DNA from: Parus major
Lineage: Eukaryota > Chordata > Aves > Passeriformes > Paridae
DNA: 64,000 nt
Assembly: GCF_001522545.3 (NCBI RefSeq)
Contig: NC_031770.1
Coordinates: 4,462,281 to 4,526,280 of the forward strand
Direction: 5' to 3'
The position numbers and the translations under genes are program-made. This document shows, in pieces, positions 50,335-60,329 of the stretch (position 1 is the first letter of the stretch; each line of letters starts with the position of its first letter). Below the pieces are notes generated by a model. That model was not told the DNA's origin. It ran no database searches and worked only from the letters and a program-made list of their open reading frames with translations.

Positions 50335-52280
50335 AGCATCGAATTTGAAGATAAATTTTCCAAAACCATGAAAGCCTGAGTCCTGTAGGAATTCTCACCA
50401 GCTCACAATAGCACTGGTAAAATAGTAGTGAAAAAGCTGTGAGAGGTGTATATGGCTGGTTTTATGGCTAATTTCTGGTATTTTTGGCACGTGTGTTCAT
50501 TAGCATTTGAATGGCTAGAAGATTGTGAAGCATTATCAGATAAATAAGGCTAGACAGGCTGGATTGCTGCAGCTGCTGTGGGAGCCCGCTGAGCTCAGAG
50601 CAAATTTGTGATGTCTCTGTACTGAAGTGGCACAGTTGGGCTCTGGCTGATGTCCTGCACGAAGCCTTGGTGGCTCAGGGCCCCACTGATGGCAGAGCAG
50701 CTGGAAAGGCTGCTGCAGGTCAGTCTGAGAGCTGAGATTCATCTTCAGCTCTGGCTTCAGGCCCTGGGGCATGCCTCGAGCGTTGTGCCCCAAACCTCTT
50801 CTCTCCACAGTGCGCTGTTAACCTCTGATGGAGCAGACATCCATGGAGAGTTAGGTCTGACACATCCATAGCGTATTTCACCAGAGAACATCTGGCAGAG
50901 CCCTTGCCTGCCTCTTCAGCATATGCTGCCTCATTATCTTCACTTCCTCTCTATTGTGCTTACCCCTCTCCCATTCTGATAGCGTTCAACGCTCGCTTTG
51001 CAATGCCGGGAGTGATCAGAAGTGAGGTCAGATGGCAGAGGAGCAGCATTCCCTGAAGTCTTTGTTATGGGAACCTGCAGGAGACAGGAGCAGATGTTTG
51101 CATCTGTGTGGAGCTGAAGAGGGAGGCTGTCCTGCTGCAGAGTTGTTTGTAGATGTGCTTCAGAGGATATTCAGTCTCCAAACTTGGGAATAAGCGGTTT
51201 GTCTGTTGCTATTGAAGTTAGGAAGGGCAGTAGGACAATCCACAGGCTGCCTTGTTTTCCTTTGCTGGGAAACAGAAAGTGTTTAGCTTGTATTGCATAG
51301 AAAGGTGTAAAATTTCAGGCTGTGGAAAATAACTAGAAATGGCTGTTGAAGTGAAGAGATGAAGCTAAAATTGAATCCTTTATTTCTCCAGCCTGCAGGT
51401 CACACCACTGCCCTTTGTGCTCTGTGTGGACAAGTGATAACGTGGTAGTTAATGATGAAGTAACAAATTGCTGTACAGACTTTTAAATACCATCCTGCAG
51501 TATCAATGTGAGCTGCCCTGTGAAATGCAGTCTGTGTCAGTGATCTGCTGACAGCTGTTTTCCCCAGCTCTCGATTCACTGCTCATCTGGTGACTGCCCA
51601 TTGCCCTTCCCGGCGCGCACCGGCATTTCTCTGTTTCCATGGCATTGCTTTGCATGTGGAAGCAGTGCCAGAGCGTGTACCTGGTTCATTTTACTGTCTT
51701 AATTGTTCTCATCTGGGAAAGAGGTATCAGCTCAACCAGCTCAATGAAGTTTGTCAGAAGTGAGGTATGAATCAGTGACTGCAGCTACCCAGAAACCTTA
51801 TGCCGGTGGTTGAAGACTTACTGCAGTATCTCTCAAAAAAGTGCAAAACAGTTTTGTCTTACTCTGAGCTTTGTTTTAGTCTTTCCTACAGTTTGGGGAT
51901 TAAGCTGTAAGTTTAGGGGTAGTATTTTCAAGAACCTTGATGACTTAGAAGAGTCAACTCCAATTTTAAAAGGAAATTTTTTCTTGCCAGTGATTCAGAG
52001 TGTTGTCTCTGGTGCTTACTGTGCTGGCGAGCACATGCAGCAGAGATAGGGGGAGGTTGAAACTTCCTAGAGAAATATTTACCATGGATACTTGGTGGCA
52101 CATGGAAATGGACCCCAGATCTTTCATGCAAAGAAAGACAACTTCCTGACTACTTATGAGTCACGTTAATTGCCTTGTGACAATTTTACCTGACAAACCT
52201 CACTGTGGTATCCAAGAGAATCACCAAAAGGAATTGATCTCTGCTTAGTGCTCCACTGTCATGCAGGAGATGTTTCCATC
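50335..52280. other. unique non-coding sequence between CR1 and LTR
   Basis: No gene recognised. Two small CpG-bearing patches stand out: one near 50985-51015 with an 'agcgtt'/'aacgct' inverted repeat, and one at 51611-51622 with four CpGs in 12 bases. Both may be small regulatory patches. Confidence 0.5.
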
Positions 52281-52284
52281 TCAA

Positions 52285-52335
52285 CTGTATTTGAAGAAAG
52301 TAAGGCACAGAGGAGGGAGGAGGATGTGTCCCTTG
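52285..52335 (-). repeat. possible MIR fragment, antisense
   Basis: 'gaaagtaaggcacagaggag' resembles the reverse complement of the MIR core region that reads 'gaggaaactgaggcacagag'. About 40 bases align by eye. It lies immediately upstream of the LTR. Confidence 0.3.
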
Positions 52336-52364
52336 ACTTTGACACCTGTAGGTGGGAACAGCTT

Positions 52365-52369
52365 ACAGG
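52365..52369. repeat. left copy of putative 5-bp target-site duplication
   Basis: 'acagg' here is repeated at 53376-53380 at the other end of the LTR. Five-base duplications are typical of ERVL-like and some ERV1 integrations. A 5-bp match by chance is possible. Confidence 0.5.
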
Positions 52370-52628
52370 TGTCTCGGTTTGAAAGTCGGTGAAGGAAGGC
52401 AGGAACCTCCCTTGGAATGGAAAATGTGTCTCCCTTCCCTCGGAATTATTCTAACTCCGAAATGCAGGGGGCTGTGAGGCAGAGGTTCGGGAAGAGCAAT
52501 GCCAGTTCTCTCCTAGCACGTATCCAAGGCGAGCAGAGCGCAGGGGCAGCAGCCCCAGGCAGAGCGGAGCCCCAGCCCCGCCGCTCCCGCCCGCGGCCGC
52601 TTTCCCCTCGCTGCAGTTCCGCTCGCAG

Positions 52629-52645
52629 CCGCCAGGGGCGCTGCC
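52629..52645 (+). promoter_or_regulatory. CTCF-like motif lacking one base
   Basis: 'ccgccaggggcgctgcc' matches the site 57 bases downstream except for one missing G in the central G run, which would put the two halves of the motif out of register. It is probably non-binding, but it may be an older duplicate of the intact site. Confidence 0.4.
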
Positions 52646-52685
52646 GGCTCCCGGCCGGGCGGGGCGGGGGCGATGGTTCCCCGCG

Positions 52686-52703
52686 CCGCCAGGGGGCGCT
52701 GTG
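52686..52703 (+). promoter_or_regulatory. CTCF-consensus motif within the LTR
   Basis: 'ccgccagggggcgctgtg' fits the published CTCF core CCASYAGRKGGCRS at 13 of 14 positions. The only difference, G for A at position 3, is commonly tolerated. Binding depends on methylation and chromatin and cannot be seen here. Confidence 0.7.
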
Positions 52704-53375
52704 CCGCCAGCTCGGCTCCCTCAGGCGGCCATGGCGGGCGGGCTGGAGGGCGAAGGGAGCGGCTGGAATGGCGGCGGCGGGCAGAGCCCAGAGGAGCAGT
52801 GGAAATGTAGCAGAAACTCTGCAGCCTTAGCGGGAGCGCTGGGGGTCAGGCAGACACGGGGTGCTGGGTTAGAGTGTAGTGAAAAAGCCCCCTTTTCCAC
52901 AGGGTGTAGCAGCTGCCGCATAAAGCTGGGAGACGCGGCCTATGGGAGGAGGATGTGGGTTTTGCCCTGAGGCACCTGAGGAGATGGTGAGGGTCCTTTC
53001 CAATCAAATTAGGCGTTGATATGGTCACAATGAAAAGGCTGCTCTGAAGAGCAAAGACCCACAGTAGGAGAAGCAATGGGAGGTCAAAAGCTCCAAAATG
53101 GCAGCCAATCCTCTGGGCAGCGACTGCAGACCAGCTGTGCCTCCTCCGATGCCGACAGCCAGAGAAACCGAGCCCAGCCCCTCACTACCCGGCCAAAATC
53201 TCGTGGTATCTTTGCCCTTCTAAAGAGAAAACTCCCCAGGTAAGAGATAGCCAGCTGCGCCCTTCCCACACCTTGGCCATTTCTTTTGTCTCAAATACTG
53301 GTCATTATTGTCTCTTAGCAACAGATGGGACAAAATTCCATGGAAGAAACAAAAGGAAAAATCCTAACTCCCAAA

Positions 53376-53380
53376 ACAGG
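53376..53380. repeat. right copy of putative 5-bp target-site duplication
   Basis: 'acagg' matches 52365-52369. It overlaps the expected terminal CA of the LTR, so the boundary cannot be fixed without the family consensus. Confidence 0.45.
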
Positions 53381-54260
53381 CTTTTTGAAATTAGGCAGCA
53401 TTTTATATGCTCCAAGCACAGCTACCACTGATTCTAAAGATACTGGCCCTGCTACAAATGAGTCTTATGGGTTCCTGCCGTGCATACTCTCTCCCTTTTC
53501 CCTAAAATGGGGGAATGCATTGGCAGCCTTTTGTGCAAGGATCAAAATTCTCCTCATTGCAAGGGTTCTGGGGTGTTTGGCAGCCAGACTGCAGGCTCAG
53601 ATATGTGGAAAACCCCATGGCTTAATACCTGTGCCCCTGAGGGTCTGCATGTCGTGGTAGGCTGAGGCCATGAATGGTGGGATCACTGCTCACCTTTCCT
53701 AAACACTGGGGGGACTGGGATACCACTGGAGGGCTAATGGATGGCTCTGCTGCTCGAGGGGCTGGATATGAGCCAAAATAGAAATGGATTTTGGGCTTGT
53801 GCCCATCGTGCTGCCTAGCCAGCTCACCAAGGTCACACAAGGGTTGTGGGAGTCGATGGGCTTGTGACCAGCCTCTGCATACTGGACTGGAATACCTTGG
53901 TTACTCAGGCCTTCCCTGAGAGGCTGCCTGGCTGCTCCAAGAAACTCTGGAGAAAAGAGGACTCTGAGGGCAAAACTGGGATTATAACCATAGGATTCTT
54001 GCCTGTCTTCCTGCATTTCCCAACTTCATTTCTCTATTTTCTTTGAATTCCCCAAATAAATGAAGCAGAGCTCAGCAGCCTCTGTCCCTGTACATCCCCT
54101 GGGTAAAAGGGGATCTTTCTTGGGACAGTCTGGCTGGCAAATCCTTCCAGTGCAATCTCTGCCTCTTGGGTGACACAGACACCCAGAGCTGTGCTTCCAC
54201 AGGATTTATGGAGATTGTTCAGGAAGTCTTCAGCATTAACATAAGAGTTTGTAGTTACCA
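53381..54260. other. unassigned sequence between LTR and poly-C/poly-A, possibly retroelement-derived
   Basis: About 0.9 kb of unrecognised sequence. It has an AATAAA signal at 54055-54060 and ends at a homopolymer block. Frames are open for about 105-111 codons on both strands, but no retroviral domain is recognised. The U3-R-like order (pyrimidine-rich stretch, AATAAA, then GC-richer sequence) hints at a second, unrelated LTR, but I could not find matching TG/CA ends or a target duplication. Confidence 0.3.
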
Positions 54261-54272
54261 CCCCCCCCCCCC

Positions 54273-54311
<39 letters not shown>
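54261..54311 (+). repeat. C13-A38 compound homopolymer
   Basis: Thirteen C (54261-54273) are followed directly by 38 A (54274-54311), the longest homopolymer in the window. A poly-A tail of a recent retroposed sequence on the + strand is one reading. The preceding C run is unusual for that, so slippage or a sequencing-length error is also possible. Confidence 0.95.
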
Positions 54312-54313
<2 letters not shown>

Positions 54314-56210
54314 TTTTTTAGAGAAACCTGTAAGTAGTGTTCTCTAATCAAAAGTACCAATTCTACATTAAGAATTTATTAACACAAGAAGAAAAAGGCA
54401 TTTGAAATGCCTTGTTCTCCTTGTGAGATCACCCTATAGATATGGTCCACTTAATTGCAGTGCTTAATTGAGACAGCCACTTTTACTGGGACATCTCCCA
54501 GGGAGCCATTGTAGCCTAATGATTATCAATGCCAATGGTTGTTGCCTAATCAGGTCAGTGCCATAAATCCCTCTTAACAAGAATGCATTCAGTGAGTATC
54601 AAGTGATTAAACAGTGTTTAAACAGGTGTTAAATAAGTGTGGGGGGCCATGTTTAAACACAGGGAAAACCAAAATAAAGTGGAAAGCAATAGGTGTGAAT
54701 CTTCAAAATAATACATGCTATTTTGGTCCTTTCTTTTCATTTAGTGCAGGGCTTTCTCTGATCACTCTCAAATCTCACTTGGAATTTTTTATCTTTTATA
54801 GTGGGATGAAGAGTCCTGTGAAGGAAAGCTGGCCAAAAGCTTAGGGAATCAGCACTAACTCTCATTAGGTTTGCCACTCATGTAGGGCTTCCCAAAGATC
54901 CTTAACTACTCTAGGAATTTCTATATATGCTGGGATGGATTTTTTGGGGGGAGGGAGGGTGAATGCTTTTTAGTGGTAGTTTATACAGCACAGTTGTAAA
55001 ATAGAGTGATAGTGATGCTGCTGGGACAGCTGAACCCTTCTGTTGCTGTTGACTTAACAGCCTTAGGATAATGTGGACAGCCAATAGTGCATGGACTGCC
55101 CCAGAACGCTTGTGGTCCCTGTGCTCTGTTGCTGTCTTGAATACAAATGGCAGTTGTCCACCTTTGTCCCCTCCCTGGCCAGAAAAGCACCTCCTTTTCC
55201 CAAGGCACGACTTAGCCTGTAATGGAAAGGTTTGCTGTGTCAGGATTCTGCTGTGCAGGCTGTGTTCTTCTCCGTTTTTGATCTGATTATGCGCCCTACA
55301 GTCCCTATTGATTTATAACAAAATCCAGTTGTGACATATTTGATGAGAACGCAGTGCTGAATTCAATTTGGGAGAGAAGCTTAATCAGCTCTCTCTGTAA
55401 AGTTCCAGAGGTGGGCATTTTCTAAAAGAATTACTCAATATCTAATGGAAATCTTATGGCATCAAAGTGAAACCTTTGGATTGTGGGAACCTGGAGACTG
55501 TGAGTCCATCCCACTGGTGCCATGTGAAATCCATACAAGTGCCTTGTGCATCCAAAACAGCTGCTCACAGCTGCCTTTTCCTCATCCTGGTTTTCTAAGA
55601 ACCAGGTCTCTTTTCTGAGCGTTTTCATGGCCCTGGTTGCTCTAACGTTTTGTTTGCAGCCTTCTAGGTTTTCACAGCTGTTTTCCTAGCAACCGTGTGC
55701 TTGTGAGAGGAGTCATTTCATGTTGGTTCACTTGCAGTGCAGGGAGTCTTTGGAACCATTGCTGCAGGTTAAAAGGCAGCTATTTTGTTGTTATTTTTAT
55801 TTTGACATGAGGTTAGACCCCGCTACAAGAGAGCTGTCGTGTGTGCAAGCAGGTGCCAACTCTGTTCTCTCGATGCACTTCCTCTTTATTAACCAGCAAC
55901 TGGAGCTTTGTCTGGTCCTTTGGTGAAAGTTTATTTTATCTTGGAGTCTGGTTTGGTTTTCTGCTCGGCCTTCAATAATGTAGAAAATCAGAAAATGTTC
56001 ATCTTTTACCCCAGGACAAGTTTTATGCACTGAATCACTCCACTGTACTAGAATAACCTTTCTTAAATTCACACAAGTATCATTTGAAACCTGATGTAAG
56101 ATTTGGCAAACTTTTTTTAAAATTACATTCTAGCTCCTATTGATGTTTATAAAAATAAACAGCAAAAACAACACCCTTCCCTCCTCATGCCATAGACTCA
56201 TTTAATGGAT
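54312..56210. other. unique non-coding sequence
   Basis: AT-leaning, with no recognised gene. The open frames are short and on both strands. Nothing identifies this stretch as the flank of a particular gene. Confidence 0.55.
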
Positions 56211-56212
56211 CA

Positions 56213-56641
56213 TTAGGAGTTTGAAATACAAATAGCCCTGTATTTTATTACACAGCAAGCTCGATGACCAAAGATATTTTGGAACTCACAGGAAGCATGG
56301 CTGGCATTACAGCAGCTACTTGATTTTTGCAGTGCTTCTCCAGCTTTGCAGTACACAGCCACCAGATGCAAAGGGACAGGTTGTGATAAATCTTTAATTA
56401 GAGCCATATTTAACATTGCAGAACTAAAAACTTCCATAGAACTGGTACAGTTGTTACTGGCATGTATTTTCAGCCTCAAGGTATGTTCCCAAACTGGGTG
56501 AATTTCCATTCTGGCACAAAATTGAAATCTGTTGTTTAAAGTCTTCTTGTGAATTACTAAGATGTGCAGCTTCTTTTGATTTTCTTGTTTTGAAATTTTG
56601 TACTTTTTTTTTTTTTCATTTGTAGATGAACATCCAAACAA
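56213..56641 (-). other. 142-codon open frame in AT-rich sequence, unrecognised
   Basis: The frame is open for 142 codons although the sequence is AT-rich, where stops should be frequent. It begins with TTG, not ATG, so any product would start internally or belong to an exon. The inferred protein is mixed, with several Cys, and matches no family I recognise. A T13 run at 56604-56616 lies at its upstream end and translates as a lysine run. Confidence 0.15.
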
Positions 56642-56722
56642 GCATAGAATTTAGCCCTTATTCTGGGAAAACAAACAGGCAAACTCATAAATAACAAAGC
56701 AGTCTGGAATGGAAGAAACTGC

Positions 56723-56744
56723 TATTATTATCATTATCATTATC
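56723..56744. repeat. ATT/ATC trinucleotide-like simple repeat
   Basis: Degenerate 'tattattatcattatcatta' run, a short imperfect microsatellite. Confidence 0.75.
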
Positions 56745-59655
56745 CTCCTGTTAAAGTCAGTCTGAAACAGTGAAAGTTAGTGGTCTGGTGATCATCCTTC
56801 CAGGGATTTAGCAAGGAGAGAAAATTCGTCTTAATCTGAGTCTTATTCTAGGTGTGGAAATATAAACCCAGTCTTCCTCTTCAACTGCAGGTCAGTGGGG
56901 GTTAAGGTGTGAGTGCTCCAGGAGAGCTTGTCTGGCTCCCCAGCCCAGCTGCAGAAGGACAGAAGGGAAGGCCATCAAAATTCATCTTTGGGGCTCTCAG
57001 TGTCCTGTCCAGACTTTCCAGAAGCACTCTTTCCCCTCCCCAGCAGACCCCACCAAGATGGCCATCATTTGCTTTCTTTTTGCCATCCTTTGCTTCCCTC
57101 TGTTTGTGCCAGAGCCCACCTTGCCTCAGGTCCCCTGTGTGTATTTATGTACCAGGCTTTTGTCTGTAGCTCCTTGGATATATTTTGAGATTGTTTTGTG
57201 CCACTGACAATGTGGAGACCCGTGTTTGCTTTGTTCTCAGTTGGTGCTTCCTGGTCAACAGAAATAAAAAGCTGGTTGTGTTAACAGCTGACAAGGTAAG
57301 CTCTGTGGTACAGGGCCAGCAAGCTGGGTATTCTTCTCTCCTGAAAGGTGTGCCCCATCAACTGCTGGCTTCAGTTTTCTCAGTTCAATCCCTTCCTGTT
57401 CTTTTTTCAGGGATAAGTTGGTGACTTGCACTTAGGACTTTAATTGTCTTTGACAGGGGAGTTGTAGCTCTCTTTTCTTGATACTTTTGCATGTGCTTTA
57501 TAAACCAAAAGCTGAGCAACCCAGCTGGAGATGCAGTGAATTCCTCAGGAGTGTCTGTGTCACAGGAGGGGAGGCTCGAGGCAGAACACAGCCAAAGCCT
57601 GGTCTTACTGCTGGCAGTGCCTCGTTTGCAGGGGGTATAGAAAGGTGTGGGGAGGGGAACAATAGACAAAACAGGTCTCTGGGTTAGAGGTGAAAATTGA
57701 AAGGAGCAGGAAGGCTCATTGCTGGAGCTGGTGCCCAGAATCCACTTCCATAAGGTGCAGGTTCATTTTCCCTGTATTTCAATCCAGAGTAGAGAAAGTC
57801 TGAGCACAGTGTTCAGTAGAACCCTGTTCTTCCTGAATTAAATTCCATTTAATGGGGTAAACAGCAAATAAAAGCATTTTGTCTCTTTGGTGCATGCTTA
57901 ATGCTCTGCCTTCCAGAGAGTCTTTCCATACTTATGGTAGCAGGTATAACTTATTCTTAGCCATGGAACCCAGAATTGGGAGGCTGATGTCACCATCTCT
58001 GCTGTTCTTTCTGTATTCAGTTTCCTGCTTTTTCAGATCTCTTTCCAACCTGTCTGTCTCCAAATACTTCTTCCTAAAATAATTCTTTGTGAAGTGACAG
58101 GCACAAAGGGACCTGAAAAAGAAAGTAAGCTGAGGATGACTGAAGGTGCTGATGAAAGGCAATCAGCTGGGGAGAGCAAAGCATCAGATGTGATCTGTCT
58201 GGCATGTGCCTAATTATCCTGTGCCTTCAGGCATGCAGCCGGGCAAGAGCGGGGAAGTTCACTAAGCACGTTCACTTCATTTCCCTGTGCTGCTTTTCAC
58301 ACGTAGGAAAAAAAGTGGGGAAAAATAAGTTCCTTAGGATAAGCAACAGGACGGTAAGAGGGGATGTAGAAAGGAAAAAGGCTTGACTGGTGTAGTGAAG
58401 CATATAATGAGGTAATTAGAAGTGTGAGAAGTTGACAAAGCACTAGACCAAGATGAATTGCATCTTGTATTGAGATGCATTACCCCAAGGGCTCAGGAGA
58501 TGGGTAAGGAGCTAGAGCAGCTTCCCTAAATGAACTTGCACGAGTATCCCTCAGTACTGTTTCTGTCCTTCTGAAGTGCAGAGCTTCCATAGGGCTGGAG
58601 GGGGGTTGGCATTATGCACACAGTTTACAAGGAAAACAAGCTGGAGTAAAAATAATACAGATGGCTTTGCTAACCATGAGGAAAACCAGGGAGGGAGGAC
58701 ATTGCTTCAGGTAGCAAGATTTATTTGCTGGGAGAGTGGTAGAGCTGCTGTAAAGTCAATATTTAAGTTAAAAATAATTTCATTCCCAGTCTATATCCAG
58801 TTGGCAGCAATTAAATGAGCATGCCTGTAATCTGTGTCCTTCCGAGGAGTGTCTGTCCTGCAGCATGTTTGTGTTGGACCCAGCCAAAGACGGCACTGAA
58901 CCAAATAATAACAACCCTGTCCATCCTTGCAGCTTTTCCTGACGTGCTTTTCGTCTGATGTAGCCCTCCCTGCTTCCCATCACCTGGCCATTATTTAGTG
59001 TAACAACAAGAAAAGCTCTAAAACAAACTGGTAAAGACTTATCTGTGGGGATGCTGCCACTTGCTGCCCTTAAGTGAGGGTGACACGAGAACACAGAAGT
59101 CCATTTTTGTAGCCAGAATCCCAGTTTGTGTACCTGTTAAAATGCATCATTTGCAGAACTTCTGTGGAGGAAAAGTGTTTCCTGTGTTTTTCCTTCTTGT
59201 AAATGAGTGCCTGAAACGAATCAGGTGTTTCTGCTTCAAAAAAGAGGCAGTTTCTTTAGTTTTTTCTTTCAAATACTGTATTTTAGTTTTTTTACATTGA
59301 TAAAATGATCAGGGCTTTCTGTGACCCTGGAAGGCTGCACTGCCCTGGAGTTCTCTGCACATATCCCATGCATGCACATGAATTCTGTCAGTACCTGCTG
59401 AGGTTTTTTTGAATTTTACATGTTCAATTTAATTTCTAAATAACCCTGAAAAAAGTAGAGTAAGGGAAAAATGCAGCTGTTTCCTACTGACATAAGGTAT
59501 TTTGATATGAAAATGCCCTCACTGGTTGTGTATTATTTTCTTCTGACCTGATTTTACTGATTTTTTTGTGGGTTAAATTTGTCCTAGGACCCCTGTGAAC
59601 ACAGCAGGTACTTCTGTGAGGCAGAATGGGCGGAGGGTTTTGCATTCTGATGTTA
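56745..59655. other. unique non-coding sequence
   Basis: No gene recognised. Pyrimidine-rich, moderately GC-rich sequence at 56905-57180 supports two overlapping open frames that look random. Confidence 0.5.
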
Positions 59656-59661
59656 CAGAAG

Positions 59662-59724
59662 TTGATTCAGGTTCATTAAGATGAATGGAAAGCCTGCCAT
59701 TGATTTCAGTGGAGTTAAATCAGG
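59662..59724. repeat. ancient palindromic (foldback) interspersed repeat, copy 1
   Basis: The left arm (59662-59688) and right arm (59697-59724) are imperfect reverse complements; I counted 18 of 27 aligned positions matching. Words such as 'ccattgatttcagtgg' and 'aaatcagg' resemble an old palindromic repeat I recall as abundant in reptile and bird genomes ('ccattgacttcaatgg' type). I do not assign a family name. It is probably a decayed non-autonomous DNA element. Confidence 0.55.
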
Positions 59725-59834
59725 CTCATATCCTCAATCTAATGAAAAACATTATCCACATGACTCTCATTAACTCTGTTTGCAAAACAGACAGCAAGAT
59801 ATGACTCCAGATTTCTGCTGAGACATATGACAGT

Positions 59835-59849
59835 GATGATGATGATGAT
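59835..59849. repeat. (GAT)5 microsatellite
   Basis: Five uninterrupted GAT units. Confidence 0.9.
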
Positions 59850-60306
59850 TATCCTGTAGAACAGACAGACCCTTGTGTTTAGAAGAAATTCACTGCCTGG
59901 ATTTATCCCTGTTGTACCTGCTTTGTTCTCTTTTGTGTGGTGAGGAGGATTTTTGGGGTGGCTGCTCTGGAGCACCCCGTTGTGCTGCTGCTGGAGCCGT
60001 GGCTTTGGGGGGGTCAGCGCATTTTCCTGGCTGTGCTGGGGTTGTGTTAAAAGGCAAATTAATCATCTGTCAGAATTTATTTCTAAGGTTTTCTTATCGG
60101 GACAGTGACCAGTGTGTGCACTTTTGGGAAAGCTACTGCAATACTTTTTTGTTATGTTTGGTTGGCAGTAGGAAATCTCATTTCCTTGCACTTTTTTTTA
60201 ACCTTGAAAACTAATTTACAAATTGTGGCTCACAACAGGACGGCAGAATGCCAAGGCATAATTGACTGACACAAAAGAAATTAAGTTTGGGCAGGCAGTA
60301 TAAGAA

Positions 60307-60329
60307 CCTGATCCTCTTGAAATCAGTGG
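60307..60329. repeat. ancient palindromic repeat, half copy 2, opposite orientation
   Basis: 'cctgatcctcttgaaatcag' plus 'tgg' matches the reverse complement of the right arm of the element at 59662-59724, sharing 'cctgat' and 'tgaaatca?tgg' with a short gap. It is therefore a related half copy in inverted orientation about 600 bases away. The rest of it is too decayed to delimit. Confidence 0.4.

Larger units (their letters stand above)
52530..52830 (+). promoter_or_regulatory. CpG island with GC boxes inside the LTR
   Basis: In the core at 52561-52740 I counted 148 G or C in 180 bases (82 percent) and 26 CpGs, by far the strongest CpG island of the window. GC-box (Sp1-type) words run together at 52658-52671 ('gggcggggcggggg'). 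No TATA box is evident. As part of an LTR, the region is expected to hold the retroviral promoter. The high CpG content suggests that the copy is young or has escaped methylation decay. Confidence 0.8.
52370..53378 (+). mobile_element. endogenous retrovirus LTR, probably a solo LTR
   Basis: The segment begins with TG ('tgtctcggtttgaaag') and ends near 'cctaactcccaaaaca'. Several blocks match, from memory, a long LTR family common in songbird genomes: a 5' start with 'aaggaaggcaggaacctccc', a central 'gaggagcagtggaaatgtag' block, a block with 'aggcgttgatatggtcacaa', and 'gatgggacaaaattccatg' near the 3' end. The direct repeat 'acagg' lies just outside the left end (52365-52369) and at the right end (53376-53380), consistent with a target-site duplication, so the exact right edge is uncertain by about 3 bases. 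No primer-binding site or retroviral internal sequence follows, so it appears to be a solo LTR left by recombination. It contains a strong CpG island. Confidence 0.75.

Noticed and set aside
52417..52970. Open frames of 137 and 89 codons in the CpG island, with a favourable ATG at 52731
   Set aside because: They lie inside the LTR and exist because GC-rich sequence is poor in stops. LTRs do not normally encode proteins, and the frames show no domain.
54034..54360. Minus-strand open frame with long Phe and Gly runs
   Set aside because: The runs are the translated A38 and C13 homopolymers. The remaining 70 or so residues match no family, and the start region is outside any transcript evidence.
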